NCBI GenBank assembly: GCA_030448025.1
Contig: JAUJNQ010000002.1
Location: 160,820-222,214, forward strand
Direction: 5' to 3'
Source: Acidimicrobiales bacterium
Lineage (GTDB): Bacteria > Actinomycetota > Acidimicrobiia > Acidimicrobiales > GCA-2861595
Length of the DNA stretch: 61,395 nucleotides
Shown here: piece after piece, positions 26,197-37,124 of the stretch
Numbering within the stretch: position 1 is the stretch's first letter
Layout: every line of letters begins with the position of its first letter
Position numbers and translations under genes: made by a program
The notes under the pieces: generated by a model
Told to the model about the DNA's origin: nothing
The model's input: only the letters and a program-made list of their open reading frames with translations
The model's database searches: none

Positions 26197-27378
26197 ATGG
26201 TCGTCTCCCCCTCGTCCGAACGGCGCGCCCCGGAGCATGAGGCAGTGCGGCGCGCCCTCCTCGGCGTGATGGACCCCGAGCTCGGCGACAACGTCGTGGA
26301 CCTGGGCATGGTGCAGCGAATAGAGGCCGAACAGACGGGAGTCGTGGACGTCACCCTCTCCCTCACCACCGCCGGTTGCCCGTTGCGCGCCCAGTTGATG
26401 AAGGACGTGAAAGCCCGCGTGGGCAGCGTCCCCCTGGTCGAGGAGGTGCGCGTCCATTTCGGGGAGATGACGTCCGAGCAGAAGAAGAGTCTCATGTCCC
26501 GGGCCCGCTGGATGGCCAGGGACAACGCGCCGGAAACCGAGATCCCCGGCAGCACCCGTGTCGCCGCCGTGGCCTCGGGCAAGGGCGGCGTGGGCAAGTC
26601 TTCGGTCACCGCCAACCTGGCCAGCCGCCTGGCCGCCAGAGGGCTCACCGTCGGTGTGCTCGACGCCGACATCGGCGGCTTCTCCATCCCCCGAATGCTC
26701 GGCTTGGAGGGCCATGTGACGGCCGAGGCGAAGAAGATCGTCCCCCTCGAGAAGCGGGTGGGCCAGGGAAGGCTGAAGGTCGTGTCCATGGGCTCGGTGG
26801 AGGGCACGAGCGAGGACGAGGCCATCATGCTCCGCGGCCTCATGCTCAACCGCGCCGTCCAGCACTTCCTCGAGGACGTGCGCTGGGGAGAGATGGACTA
26901 CCTCCTGGTGGACATGCCGCCGGGCACCAGTGACATCCAGATGGGGCTGGCTCGAATGCTGCCCCGCAGCGAGGTGCTCATCGTCACCACGCCCACACTG
27001 GCGGCCCAGAAGGTGGCGGCACGGGCCGCGGACATGGCTCGCAAAGGGTACCTTCGGGTGGCCGGCGTCATCGAGAACATGAGCGCCTTTGTCTGCGACC
27101 ACGGCCGGTCTTACGCCCTGTTCGGGTCCGGCGGCGGCCAGCGCCTGGCCGACCAGGTGGGTGTGCCGCTGCTCGGCAGCATCCCCCTCGACCCCGCCCT
27201 GGCCGCAGGTGGCGACACCGGTCAGCCGGCATCGCTGTCGGGCTCCGGGCCTGCGGCCGATGCCTACGCCGCCCTGGCCGACCGGGTGGTGAACGAGGCC
27301 CTCCCACTGGTGGAAATGGCCGGCTGCACCGCCCGCCTCTTCGACCAGGTGGAGGAGGTCCTGGGCCCAAAGTCGTGA
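26197..27378 (+). CDS. mrp: Mrp/NBP35-family iron-sulfur carrier ATPase
   Basis: A 393-residue protein with an N-terminal MIP18/DUF59 domain (VMDPELGDNVVDLGMV, TTAGCPLRAQL) and a P-loop ATPase domain: deviant Walker A SGKGGVGKSSV, DADIGGFSIPRMLG, LLVDMPPGTSD. The usual CxxC near the C-terminus is reduced to one cysteine (FVCDHGRSY), as in some actinobacterial homologues. Mrp proteins transfer Fe-S clusters. Confidence 0.9.
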   Translation: MVVSPSSERRAPEHEAVRRALLGVMDPELGDNVVDLGMVQRIEAEQTGVVDVTLSLTTAGCPLRAQLMKDVKARVGSVPLVEEVRVHFGEMTSEQKKSLMSRARWMARDNAPETEIPGSTRVAAVASGKGGVGKSSVTANLASRLAARGLTVGVLDADIGGFSIPRMLGLEGHVTAEAKKIVPLEKRVGQGRLKVVSMGSVEGTSEDEAIMLRGLMLNRAVQHFLEDVRWGEMDYLLVDMPPGTSDIQMGLARMLPRSEVLIVTTPTLAAQKVAARAADMARKGYLRVAGVIENMSAFVCDHGRSYALFGSGGGQRLADQVGVPLLGSIPLDPALAAGGDTGQPASLSGSGPAADAYAALADRVVNEALPLVEMAGCTARLFDQVEEVLGPKS

Positions 27379-27406
27379 ACCGGCGGCCGCCGGAGCACGA
27401 TCAAGC

Positions 27407-27434
27407 TCGCCGAGCAAGCTCCGCTTGGAGGCGA
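27407..27434. repeat. Dispersed intergenic hairpin, copy 2
   Basis: TCGCC, GCAAGC, loop, GCTTGG, GGCGA. It shares an identical 19-mer start (GATCAAGCTCGCCGAGCAA) with copy 3. It separates the converging ends of mrp and the ABC permease, so it probably terminates both. Confidence 0.62.
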
Positions 27435-27438
27435 AACC

Positions 27439-30303
27439 TCAGTCCGCCAGTCGGAGGGCGACCGCGGGCTTGATCTTCGACGCCTGCTGGGCGGGCGCGG
27501 CGGTGGCCAGCAGCGAGGCGAAGAACGTGCCGAACACCAGTAGGCCGAGCTCCGACCAGGGCACGTCGAAGGACATGTCCGCGCCGAAGACACCGCTGCC
27601 CACCAGCCGCCAGGCGGTGAGGTTGGCCAGCACGCAGCCGATGACCACGCCCTCCAACGCCACGAAGGCCGACTCGGCGATGAACGCCTTGCGCACGGCT
27701 CCCGACGCGAAGCCCAGAGACCGCAGCACCCCGATCTGGCGGCGACGCTCCCGCACCGCTCGGACCATGACCACGCCGAGGCCGGCGATGCCTACCACCA
27801 GCCCTAGGGCCAGGTACCCCTGCATCAGGCGGAAGAACTGCGTCTGCTGGGCGAGGTTCTCGCCAACCGTCTTGCGGAAGGAGTCGGCGTCGGCCCCGTT
27901 GGCCAAGAACCGGCCGTTGAGCCGCTCAGCCAGGGCCTGAGCGTCCGTTCCGGGCGTCACGGAGATCAGCTGGGTGTTGGTGGTGGCCAACGGACCGAAC
28001 AGCTCATCCACCGTTCTTCGGGCCACCAACGCCGGCTCCAGGATGAAGCCGCCCTCGGACACTGCGGCCACCGTGAGCTCCTTGGTGCGGCCCGACAGGG
28101 CGTCGCGCACGGTGAGTTTGGCGCCCGGGTTCATCGGTGCTTTGGGGGGGCCGCCACCGCCCTCTTGGAGGAAGAACTCGCCGACTATGGCGAGGGACGG
28201 GTTTTCCAGCACCGCCCGGTAGGCGGCCTGCTCGTCGGGATAGGCGGGATCGATCTCCGAAAGCGCAGGGCCGCCTCGGGCCACGAGGGTTTCGTCGAAG
28301 CCGGCCACCGGCCAACCCTCGTAGCCCTCACCCTCGTTGATGGGGCTCCTCCATTCCCCCGGCACCACCGCCTGCTCGGCCACCGCGACCACGCCCTCCG
28401 TCTTGCGCACCTCGTCCACCGGCACCGGGTTGGCCGGGTTGGACGCCAGGCGCACGTCGAAGCCACCGGAAGCCTTGCGGGTGAACTGCTCGATCTGGCC
28501 CTCGAACAGGTGGCTGAGCACGGTGATGAACGTGAGGGTGAAGACCACCAGGGCGTACATGGTGAGGATCATCCCGGTGCGGAACCGCCGGGCGAGTGGG
28601 TAGGCGAGCCCGAGGCGGAGCGACATGTTCGAGCCCCCGCCCACGCGGCGCATGAGGGTGCCGATGGCACCCTGGTTCTGGGTGACGAGCGCCACTGCCG
28701 CGGCCGTGAGGATGATGCCCTGCTCGACGAAGATGGGGATGTCGGTGTCATCGAAGGTCTCGGGAAACACCTCGAAGACCACGACGGCCCACACCAACAC
28801 GCCGGCGGAGACCAGCGAGACCAGCGCCCGGCGCGGCAGCCAGCGCCGGAGGACGAGCACGGCGCCAAGCCCCGCCACGGCCGGGCCTCCCAAGACGGTG
28901 AAGGGTTCTTCTCCGGCTGTGCCGGAGAGGGTGAGCACAATGCCCATCGCCGCTACCAGTGCGCCGAACACCAAGGTGGCGAGACCCTGGCGACGGGTCT
29001 CGGGCTCTGGCAGGTCCCGGATGGCGCGGATCACGTTGAGCCGGGAGACCCACAGCGAGGTCGCCACCACGGTGACGAGCGAGATGAGAAAGCCGGTGGT
29101 GAAGCCCTGCTGGATGCTGGAGAGGTCCGCCTGGTAGCGCAGCTCGAGCGTGAAGTCGCCGGTGGCGAAGATTCCCGCCGCCACCAGCACGACCAGGCGG
29201 CCGACGCCCAGGCCGGCGACGGTACCGATGGCGGAGGCGGCGAGGGCGTACAGCCATCCCTCGGTGGCGAACGAGCCCACCAACCCGGCCCGCTTCAGCC
29301 CCACGGCGCGCATCATGCCCAGCTCGGTCTTCCGCTCCTGGGCCAGCATCACGAAGATGTTGACCAAGAGGAGGATCCCGGCCAGCACGCTGAAGAATCC
29401 GATGCTGCTGAACAGCTCGGTGAACTGGTCACCGTTGGTCTTGGCCGACTTCAGCAGGTCCTGCTTGGCCGGTTCGACGGTGGCCGGCGCGCCGGCCAAT
29501 GCCCGCTCGAGAGTCGCCTTGACCTCGTCGGTGCGGGCAGCCCCGTCGAGCACGTTCCCCGGGTTGGACACCAGGACGGCGGTGGTGGGTGGGCTGGCGG
29601 CGGCGGCTCCTTCGGGGGCGTCCTCCTGAAGCCGGGCGATGGTGCCGGGCGCCACGAAGAGGTTGGGCGACTCGCTGCCCTGCACGCCCCTCCCCAGGCC
29701 GGCGATGCCGAGCCGCGGAAGCTCATTGACCACGGTCAGCTCCGAACGGGCGCCGTAGGCGTTGACCACCACCCGGTCCCCGCGCCCTACGGCGAGGGTG
29801 CGGGCCAGGTCCGTGCCGATGGCGGCTTCGCCGGGGGCCGGAGTGGTTCCCGCGATGCCAGTGGCCGCTGGGTCGCCACCGAAGCGGCGGGCCTCGGCGA
29901 AGTCGATCTCGTGAAGCGTGGCCGTAGGCTCGGCTCTGGGGTTGGGTCCGGGGGTGGCCACCGCAGCCTCGACGCTCAAGATCCGGAGGGTCCCGTCGAC
30001 GGTGCCGGCGGGAAGGGCGCGCACCGTCCGCTCCACGTCGGCCGCCACCTCCGGACTCTGGCTGCGCACCACCTCGTCCACGGGACCCAGCCGGGTGTAG
30101 GCGGAACGGCGGATGGACGCCTCCAGCGTGTCGCCCACGATGAACGAACCGGTGATGATGGCCGTCCCGAGCAGCGAGCCGAGCAGCACCAGCATCGTCT
30201 CCCGCGGTCGGCGCTGGGCGTTGCGCACGGCGAGGCGACGCAGGACCGGCTTGCGAGCAATCACGTAGAGGAACGGGAGGGACAGGACCAGGACGAGGAC
30301 CAT
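27439..30303 (-). CDS. ABC transporter permease, FtsX/MacB type
   Basis: A 954-residue membrane protein. One N-terminal helix is followed by RETMLVLLGSLLGTAIITGS, a large outside domain (about 60-270), three helices of an FtsX core (about 290-420), a middle hydrophobic block (about 430-560), a second outside domain and a final three-helix FtsX core (LVVGIAGLGVVMVRAVRERR; AFIAESAFVALEGVVIGC). This duplicated FtsX layout is typical of exporters of lipids or lipoprotein-like substrates. The ATPase gene lies 8 bp upstream. The substrate is unknown. Confidence 0.85.
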   Translation of the reverse strand: MVLVLVLSLPFLYVIARKPVLRRLAVRNAQRRPRETMLVLLGSLLGTAIITGSFIVGDTLEASIRRSAYTRLGPVDEVVRSQSPEVAADVERTVRALPAGTVDGTLRILSVEAAVATPGPNPRAEPTATLHEIDFAEARRFGGDPAATGIAGTTPAPGEAAIGTDLARTLAVGRGDRVVVNAYGARSELTVVNELPRLGIAGLGRGVQGSESPNLFVAPGTIARLQEDAPEGAAAASPPTTAVLVSNPGNVLDGAARTDEVKATLERALAGAPATVEPAKQDLLKSAKTNGDQFTELFSSIGFFSVLAGILLLVNIFVMLAQERKTELGMMRAVGLKRAGLVGSFATEGWLYALAASAIGTVAGLGVGRLVVLVAAGIFATGDFTLELRYQADLSSIQQGFTTGFLISLVTVVATSLWVSRLNVIRAIRDLPEPETRRQGLATLVFGALVAAMGIVLTLSGTAGEEPFTVLGGPAVAGLGAVLVLRRWLPRRALVSLVSAGVLVWAVVVFEVFPETFDDTDIPIFVEQGIILTAAAVALVTQNQGAIGTLMRRVGGGSNMSLRLGLAYPLARRFRTGMILTMYALVVFTLTFITVLSHLFEGQIEQFTRKASGGFDVRLASNPANPVPVDEVRKTEGVVAVAEQAVVPGEWRSPINEGEGYEGWPVAGFDETLVARGGPALSEIDPAYPDEQAAYRAVLENPSLAIVGEFFLQEGGGGPPKAPMNPGAKLTVRDALSGRTKELTVAAVSEGGFILEPALVARRTVDELFGPLATTNTQLISVTPGTDAQALAERLNGRFLANGADADSFRKTVGENLAQQTQFFRLMQGYLALGLVVGIAGLGVVMVRAVRERRRQIGVLRSLGFASGAVRKAFIAESAFVALEGVVIGCVLANLTAWRLVGSGVFGADMSFDVPWSELGLLVFGTFFASLLATAAPAQQASKIKPAVALRLAD

Positions 30304-30311
30304 GGCCGGCC

Positions 30312-31007
30312 CTAGCGTGACCCTTCTTGGCGCTCGTCGGAAACGAGCTCGCCGTCGCGCACCACGACTCGCCTCCCGGCCGAAGCGCCGATCTCGTCGT
30401 CATGAGTGACGAGCAACAGCGTCAGGCCGTCGTCATTGAGCTCCCGAAGGAGGTCCATCACTGCTCCAGCGGTCTCCGTATCGAGGTTTCCGGTGGGCTC
30501 GTCGGCCCACACGAGGAGCGGTCGCCCTGCCAGCGCACGGGCCACCGTCACCCGCTGCTGCTCGCCTCCCGACAGCTCGGCGGGACGGTGATCGAGGCGG
30601 TGGCCGAGACCCACCCGCTCCAGGGTCTCGCGAGCCGCTGACCGAGCTGCCTTGGGAGGCTTGCCCGCCAGCAGGAGGGGCAGCTCCACGTTCTCCACGG
30701 CACTGAACACGGGGATCAGGTTGAAGGCCTGGAAGACGAAGCCCATGGCTTGGGCACGATGCCGGGTCCGGCGGGCATCGCTCATCTGGTGGATGCTCTC
30801 TCCACCGATTACGACGGTCCCGGCGTCGATGTCGTCGAGGCCCGACAGGCAGTTGAGCAGGGTGGTCTTGCCCGATCCGGAGGGGCCCATGACGGCGACC
30901 AGCTCACCGGCCGCCACCGACAGGTCGACCTGGCGCAGGGCCTGGACCGCTGAGGCGCCGCTCCTGTACGTCTTGGTGACCCCGGTGGCCTGGAGAAGGG
31001 GGGTCAC
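30312..31007 (-). CDS. ABC transporter ATP-binding protein (LolD/MacB class)
   Basis: A 231-residue ATPase. Walker A is GPSGSGKTTLLN, the signature is LSGGEQQRVTVARAL and Walker B LLVWADEPTGNLD, followed by the switch His in LLVTHDDE. The start chosen is GTG 31007 (VTPLLQATGVTKTY), the usual family start; the frame extends upstream into an inverted repeat with no coding character. It drives the adjacent FtsX-type permease. Confidence 0.9.
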   Translation of the reverse strand: MTPLLQATGVTKTYRSGASAVQALRQVDLSVAAGELVAVMGPSGSGKTTLLNCLSGLDDIDAGTVVIGGESIHQMSDARRTRHRAQAMGFVFQAFNLIPVFSAVENVELPLLLAGKPPKAARSAARETLERVGLGHRLDHRPAELSGGEQQRVTVARALAGRPLLVWADEPTGNLDTETAGAVMDLLRELNDDGLTLLLVTHDDEIGASAGRRVVVRDGELVSDERQEGSR

Positions 31008-31069
31008 ACCCACCGTCCTGGGTGGCGGAGTTGGGCTTCGACGCTCATCGCCGCGCAGGATACGGGATC

Positions 31070-31144
31070 GCCGACGAACTACTTGCATACTTCTTGGACC
31101 TCCACCAGGATGACCCTTGCTACACGTGCAAGTAGTTCGTCGGC
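31070..31144. repeat. 18-bp perfect inverted repeat upstream of the ABC exporter
   Basis: GCCGACGAACTACTTGCA (31070-31087) is exactly mirrored at 31127-31144 across 39 bases. The spacer itself is partly self-complementary (GGACCTCC / GGATGACC). It lies just upstream of the exporter ATPase gene. It could be an operator, a long RNA hairpin or a small transposon-like relic. Confidence 0.7.
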
Positions 31145-31153
31145 AGTCCCTAA

Positions 31154-31173
31154 CTGGCGCTGGTGAACGCCAG
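31154..31173 (-). terminator. Terminator-like hairpin after the PAS sensor gene
   Basis: CTGGCG (31154-31159) and CGCCAG (31168-31173) with an 8-base loop, eight bases beyond the sensor stop codon. There is no clear T run, so this is a modest call. Confidence 0.45.
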
Positions 31174-31180
31174 GTTGGCG

Positions 31181-32946
<1,766 letters not shown>

Positions 32947-32953
<7 letters not shown>

Positions 32954-33333
32954 CGCTGGGTGCGGTGCCTGCCGCGCCGCCTCCGGTAGGTACGGGTGGC
33001 CGTCCGGCGAATGCCCGCTCGCACGGGGGGAACGAGCAGGAGGATTCCGAGCACGTCCGTGAGGAACCCGGGGGTGAGCAGCAGGGCACCGGCGAAGAGG
33101 ATGAACACCCCGTCGGTGAGCTCGTTCCCGGGTACCTCGCCGGCCCGCATGCGCGCCCTGGCCCTACGTAACACGCCTACGCCTTCCCGCTTCACCATCC
33201 ATGCGCCCACGATGCTGATCAGGACGAGGACGCCGATCGTCCAACCGGCGCCGACGGCTTGGCCCACCTGGATGATGAGGAGGAGCTCGAGGAAGGGAAC
33301 CACCACGAAGAGCAGCGCCAGCAGGGCGAACAC
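32947..33333 (-). CDS. fxsA: FxsA-family membrane protein
   Basis: A 128-residue inner-membrane protein. FALLALLFVVVPFLELLLII, IGVLVLISIVGAWMVKREG and LFAGALLLTPGFLTDVLGIL match FxsA, which was named for suppressing phage F exclusion in E. coli. The C-terminus is very basic (RTYRRRRGRHRTQRW). Its end overlaps the start of the PAS sensor gene by 7 bp, so the two are co-transcribed. Confidence 0.88.
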
Positions 33334-33434
33334 TGCCGGGAGCCTAGTGATCCCCTGGCGGCTGACCTCGTGCGACCGGTGCCGTCACAGAGCCTGGTCG
33401 CCAGTCCCAACCGACGTGCCTCGCTAGTCTCCTG

Positions 33435-34493
33435 ATGATGGCTGCGACCGAAGTCCCTCGGGACGACGGCCGAGTCGGGCCCGCCGTCAGGCGCCCCCTG
33501 TCGCCGCCGTGGCCGCCCGAGGAGGTCCCGGCCGAGGAGTCACCGCAAGCCCCGCCTGGGCCCAAGGCCGATCCAGTGCCCGTCGAGGCATCCATCGAAC
33601 GTCGGCGGCCGGCGCTACTTCCGAGGAGCATCCTCGGCATCACGGCCCTCGTCCTCGCCTTCGCCGTAGGGGCGGCCTTCAGCGGGGCGATCCTGTACTC
33701 GTACTACGAGTTCAAGAAGGACACCACCGAGAAGCGGGTGGCCGGCTTCATCGAGGGTTTCGGTGGGCGGTTCGACACTGCCCTGGCCACCATCGAGGCC
33801 GAGGCCAACAACGCCCGGGCCGAGATACAAAAGGAGCTCGAGCCGCTGCGAAAGACCCGGGCCGAGGGACAGACCCTCGAGAGCCTGGTCAAGAAGGTGG
33901 AGCCGTCGACGTTCTTCGTCACGACCCTCGACGAGGCGGGACAGCCCTCCGTGGGCTCGGCGTTCGCCGTGGCGTCCGACACTCAACAGACCCTGTTGGT
34001 GACCTCCTATACCACGATCAAGGCCGCCACCCGCCAGCCCGGACCGCCGGTGCGGGTTCGCAAGGGCGACGCCGAGATCCGCTCCACGCTGTGGACGTGG
34101 GACGAGGGCAAGGACCTGGCGCTCATCCTGCTGGCCCAGGGCGGCGTTCCCACCCTGTCCTTCGGCCCCGACAAGCTGCGCCCCGGCGAGCGGGTCTTCG
34201 CCATATCGGCCCTCGGTGCAGCGGGCGGAGCCGTCACCCAGGGCTTCGTGGCCGACGTGTCGTCCGCGGGTTTGCAGCACGACGCCGCCGTGGGACAAGC
34301 CTTCCAGGGCGGGCCCATGGTGAACTCCGAAGGCAGCGTGCTGGCGGTGGCTTCACGCTCGTATGCCCCACTCGGGTTCACCAGCGACCAGGTGTACTTC
34401 GCCCCCTTCGTGCGGGCCGCCTGCGAGCGAGTGCTCAGCTGTAGCGGCGGGGCCCCGGGGCTCGGAGACCGCGACACGCCCACGCGCAGGTAG
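33435..34493 (+). CDS. Membrane-anchored trypsin-like protein lacking catalytic residues
   Basis: A 352-residue protein: a Pro-rich cytoplasmic tail (1-62), a membrane helix (ILGITALVLAFAVGAAF, about 66-85), a coiled linker (about 90-145) and a trypsin/DegP-like fold (STFFVTTLDEAGQPSVGSAF; LALILLAQGGVPTLSFG; GQAFQGGPMVNSEG). The active His position reads VTSYTTIKA where LVTNHHVV is expected, and the serine of GNSGGP is Gln in QAFQGGP. The triad is therefore lost and it should be a non-catalytic scaffold or regulator. Confidence 0.72.
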   Translation: MMAATEVPRDDGRVGPAVRRPLSPPWPPEEVPAEESPQAPPGPKADPVPVEASIERRRPALLPRSILGITALVLAFAVGAAFSGAILYSYYEFKKDTTEKRVAGFIEGFGGRFDTALATIEAEANNARAEIQKELEPLRKTRAEGQTLESLVKKVEPSTFFVTTLDEAGQPSVGSAFAVASDTQQTLLVTSYTTIKAATRQPGPPVRVRKGDAEIRSTLWTWDEGKDLALILLAQGGVPTLSFGPDKLRPGERVFAISALGAAGGAVTQGFVADVSSAGLQHDAAVGQAFQGGPMVNSEGSVLAVASRSYAPLGFTSDQVYFAPFVRAACERVLSCSGGAPGLGDRDTPTRR

Positions 34494-34513
34494 GGACCAG
34501 ACGATCACCACCG

Positions 34514-36805
34514 CTACCCGCTCTGTCCCTGTCCGCCAGGCTCCCGTTCGGTGGTGGTCGTGGTGGAAGGCATCGGCGTGGGCGGCGGCGCGGTGGTGGG
34601 AGGAGGCCTGGCGTTGACCGTGGGCCGGGACGGGGACAGGTCGTACGGGCCTCCAGAGCCAGTGCCGACCGCTCCTCGACGGCCGCCCGGGGCAAGGCCG
34701 CCGCCGGCACCACCGGCGACGGAACCGCCCTGGCGCTGGGGTCGCACGGCCTCGGCCAGGGAGCTGATCGGAGGCGCTTCGGAGAAGTCGGTGACGGGGA
34801 CGCCCTGCAGTGCTGCGGCCATGAAGTCGTGCCAACTGCGGGCAGGGATGGTGCCTCCGAAGACGCGGCCCACCCCTTTGATGTTGGTGAGAGGCCTGCT
34901 CTGGCTCTCGGAGTACCCCATCCACACCGAGGTGGCGAGGGTGGGCGTGTAGCCCGCGAACCAGGCGTTGGTGTAGTTCTGCCCCGTCCCGGTCTTCCCC
35001 GCAGCCGGTCGGCCGATGTCGGCGGCGGTCCCCGTGCCGTCGGCGATCACGCCCCGCAGGATGTCGGTCACGGTGTCGGCCACGGCCTCGGGCACCACCT
35101 GCTTCGCCTTCGGCTCGGTATTGTCCTCGAGCACCCGTCGCTCGCCGCCGGGACCGAGCTCGGTTGCCAGGAGGACCGGGGTGGGATCCACTCGTTTGCC
35201 CCGGGCCGCCAGCACGCCGTAAGCCGAGGCCATGTCGAGGGGCGAGACGTCGATCACCCCAAGGGCGTAGGTGCCGCTGCAGGTGTGGAACTGAGGGCTG
35301 TACCAAGCGGCCGTGATGCCGAGCTTCTTGGCCATCTCACCCGCTTCCTTGCATCCAACGTCGCGCACCAGTTGGGCGTAGACGGTATTGATGGAGGCGA
35401 CCGTGGCCTGGCGGAGGTTGGCGCTGCCTCCCCCACCTCCCTCGGCATTGCCGATGGTGCACCTGCCGGCCGGTCCCTGCCCTGGCCGGCACCCCGGGAT
35501 CTGGAAGGTGGCAGGGGCCCGGTAGACCTTGGTGGGTGGGACGCCTTCGGACAGGGCGGCGGTGAGCACGAAGGGCTTGAACGCCGATCCGGGCTGGCGG
35601 CCGGTGCCACCTCCGTCGACGCCCGGTGACTCCCAGCACGAGGCTGCCACCTCCACTTTGATCCTGGCCTCCGTCGGCCGGTCGGGGCAGCCGCCGAGGG
35701 CCAGGTTCACCTGGGACGTGGCGAAGTCACGCCCCCCGACCAGGGCCTTGACGTGACCAGTGGGTGGCTCCACCGCCACGAGCGACATCTCGAGAGGAGG
35801 CTTCGTGCCCTTCAGCTCGGAGGCCACGGTCGCTTCGGCCTGGGCCTGCCTGGCGGGATCGAGGGTGACCGTGATGTCGAGCCCGCCCCGGAAGACCTTG
35901 GCCGGGCCGTACTTGGCGATCAGGTACCGCCGTGCGTAGTCGACGAAGTACGGGAACTCGGTCACCTGCTCGCGGCGGGGAAAGACCACGGTTGCCGGGC
36001 CCGCCGAGGGACCCTGGGTGGCCAACTGGATCTGTTGAGGCATGGCCTCGTCGAACTGACGCTGGTCGATGACCCGCTCGTCCAACATCTTCTGGAGAAC
36101 GAGCCGGCGCTTGGACTCGGCCAGGCCCGGGTTGCCCCGGGGCTCGTACCGGCTCGGTGAGGGGATGAGGCCGGCCAGCGTGGCCGCTTCGGACACCGTC
36201 AGCTCGCTCACGGGCTTGCGAAAATAGGTCTCCGACGCCGCCCCGACGCCGTACGCGCCTTCGCCCAGGTAGATGGTCGAGAGGTAGCGGAAGAGGATCT
36301 CTTCCTTGTCCACCTGGCGGTCCAGCTGCTGGGCCAGCACCGCCTCCCGGATCTTGCGGGCGAGGGTTCGCTCGCGGGACACGTAGGCGGCCTTCACGTA
36401 CTGCTGGGTGATGGTGGACCCACCCTGGACCACGGAGCGATTGCGAACGTCGGCCACGAGGGCCCGCAGGCTCCCCCGGGGATCCACCCCACCGTGGGAG
36501 TAGAAGTTCTTGTCCTCGGCGGCGACCACGGCGTCCTTCAGCACCCGGGGGATGTCGGGCTTGTTCACGGGGAGGTTCTGCTCGAACTCCCGGAACACGG
36601 AGATCTGGCGACGGTCCCCGTTGGCTTCGAGGAGGTACACCTTGCTCGGTTGGGACACCATGCCCGGCCGGGGGTCGGGAAGCACGGCCGGCAGAGGAGC
36701 GAACAGCATGGTGGCCAGCAGGGTGGCGGCCGCGGCCAGGGGCACCATGACGGCGCAGAGCAGGAGGATGACGAGAACCTTGATGAGCCGCCGCACGGGC
36801 CTCAT
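34514..36805 (-). CDS. Class A penicillin-binding protein (transglycosylase/transpeptidase)
   Basis: A 763-residue peptidoglycan synthase. A membrane anchor (VLVILLLCAVMVPLAAAATLL) precedes the transglycosylase domain with the catalytic Glu in VVAAEDKNFYSHGG and QGGSTITQQYVK. The transpeptidase has SAFK (GSAFKPF), SIN (VASINTVYAQ) and KTG (GKTGTGQNYTNAW). The C-terminal tail is rich in Pro, Gly and Thr. ATG 36805 is chosen (MRPVRRLIK); the frame reaches 36856 near the antitoxin promoter. It is the ponA1/ponA2 type; which one cannot be decided here. Confidence 0.92.
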   Translation of the reverse strand: MRPVRRLIKVLVILLLCAVMVPLAAAATLLATMLFAPLPAVLPDPRPGMVSQPSKVYLLEANGDRRQISVFREFEQNLPVNKPDIPRVLKDAVVAAEDKNFYSHGGVDPRGSLRALVADVRNRSVVQGGSTITQQYVKAAYVSRERTLARKIREAVLAQQLDRQVDKEEILFRYLSTIYLGEGAYGVGAASETYFRKPVSELTVSEAATLAGLIPSPSRYEPRGNPGLAESKRRLVLQKMLDERVIDQRQFDEAMPQQIQLATQGPSAGPATVVFPRREQVTEFPYFVDYARRYLIAKYGPAKVFRGGLDITVTLDPARQAQAEATVASELKGTKPPLEMSLVAVEPPTGHVKALVGGRDFATSQVNLALGGCPDRPTEARIKVEVAASCWESPGVDGGGTGRQPGSAFKPFVLTAALSEGVPPTKVYRAPATFQIPGCRPGQGPAGRCTIGNAEGGGGGSANLRQATVASINTVYAQLVRDVGCKEAGEMAKKLGITAAWYSPQFHTCSGTYALGVIDVSPLDMASAYGVLAARGKRVDPTPVLLATELGPGGERRVLEDNTEPKAKQVVPEAVADTVTDILRGVIADGTGTAADIGRPAAGKTGTGQNYTNAWFAGYTPTLATSVWMGYSESQSRPLTNIKGVGRVFGGTIPARSWHDFMAAALQGVPVTDFSEAPPISSLAEAVRPQRQGGSVAGGAGGGLAPGGRRGAVGTGSGGPYDLSPSRPTVNARPPPTTAPPPTPMPSTTTTTEREPGGQGQSG

Positions 36806-36872
36806 CGTGCCACTGGCCAGCCAGAGAGTCGTGGTCGGGCAGCGGAGCTTGGTCAATGCGCATCATGTGCGC

Positions 36873-37124
36873 ATGGCTCGAGTGAACATCACAATGCCTG
36901 ACCACCTCTACCATCAGGCCAGACACGCTGGTCTGAACTTCTCCCAAGTCGCCCAGCGGGGCGTGACCGCCGAGCTCGCCCGGCTGGCCAAGATCGCCGA
37001 GCTCGACGCCTACCTGGCTGAGCTCGAATCCGAACTCGGCCCGACGAGCGACGCGGAGCGTGTTGACGCCAAAGAGTGGGCTGACCGGTTGCTCGGGTCA
37101 ACCCCCAGTCGCCGCCCGGCGTGA
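36873..37124 (+). CDS. Type II antitoxin (VapB/CcdA-like)
   Basis: An 83-residue protein, MARVNITMPDHLYHQARHAG onward, with the N-terminal ribbon-helix-helix typical of dimeric DNA-binding antitoxins and an acidic helical C-terminus (LDAYLAELESELG) that would wrap the toxin. Just upstream, TGCGCAT...ATGTGCGCAT gives a short palindromic candidate operator (about 36856-36875). The toxin gene overlaps its stop (GTGA) but is damaged. Confidence 0.78.
   Translation: MARVNITMPDHLYHQARHAGLNFSQVAQRGVTAELARLAKIAELDAYLAELESELGPTSDAERVDAKEWADRLLGSTPSRRPA

Noticed and set aside
25495-27417. Long minus-strand frame of 640 codons over mrp
   Set aside because: Only its last 218 codons (from 26151) form a recognisable regulator; the rest is the antisense of the clear Mrp gene.
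28165-30315. Plus-strand frame of 716 codons opposite the ABC permease
   Set aside because: The residue make-up (Gly, His, Glu, Arg rich) has no domain, and it is the mirror of a well-formed membrane protein. It is a GC-bias shadow.
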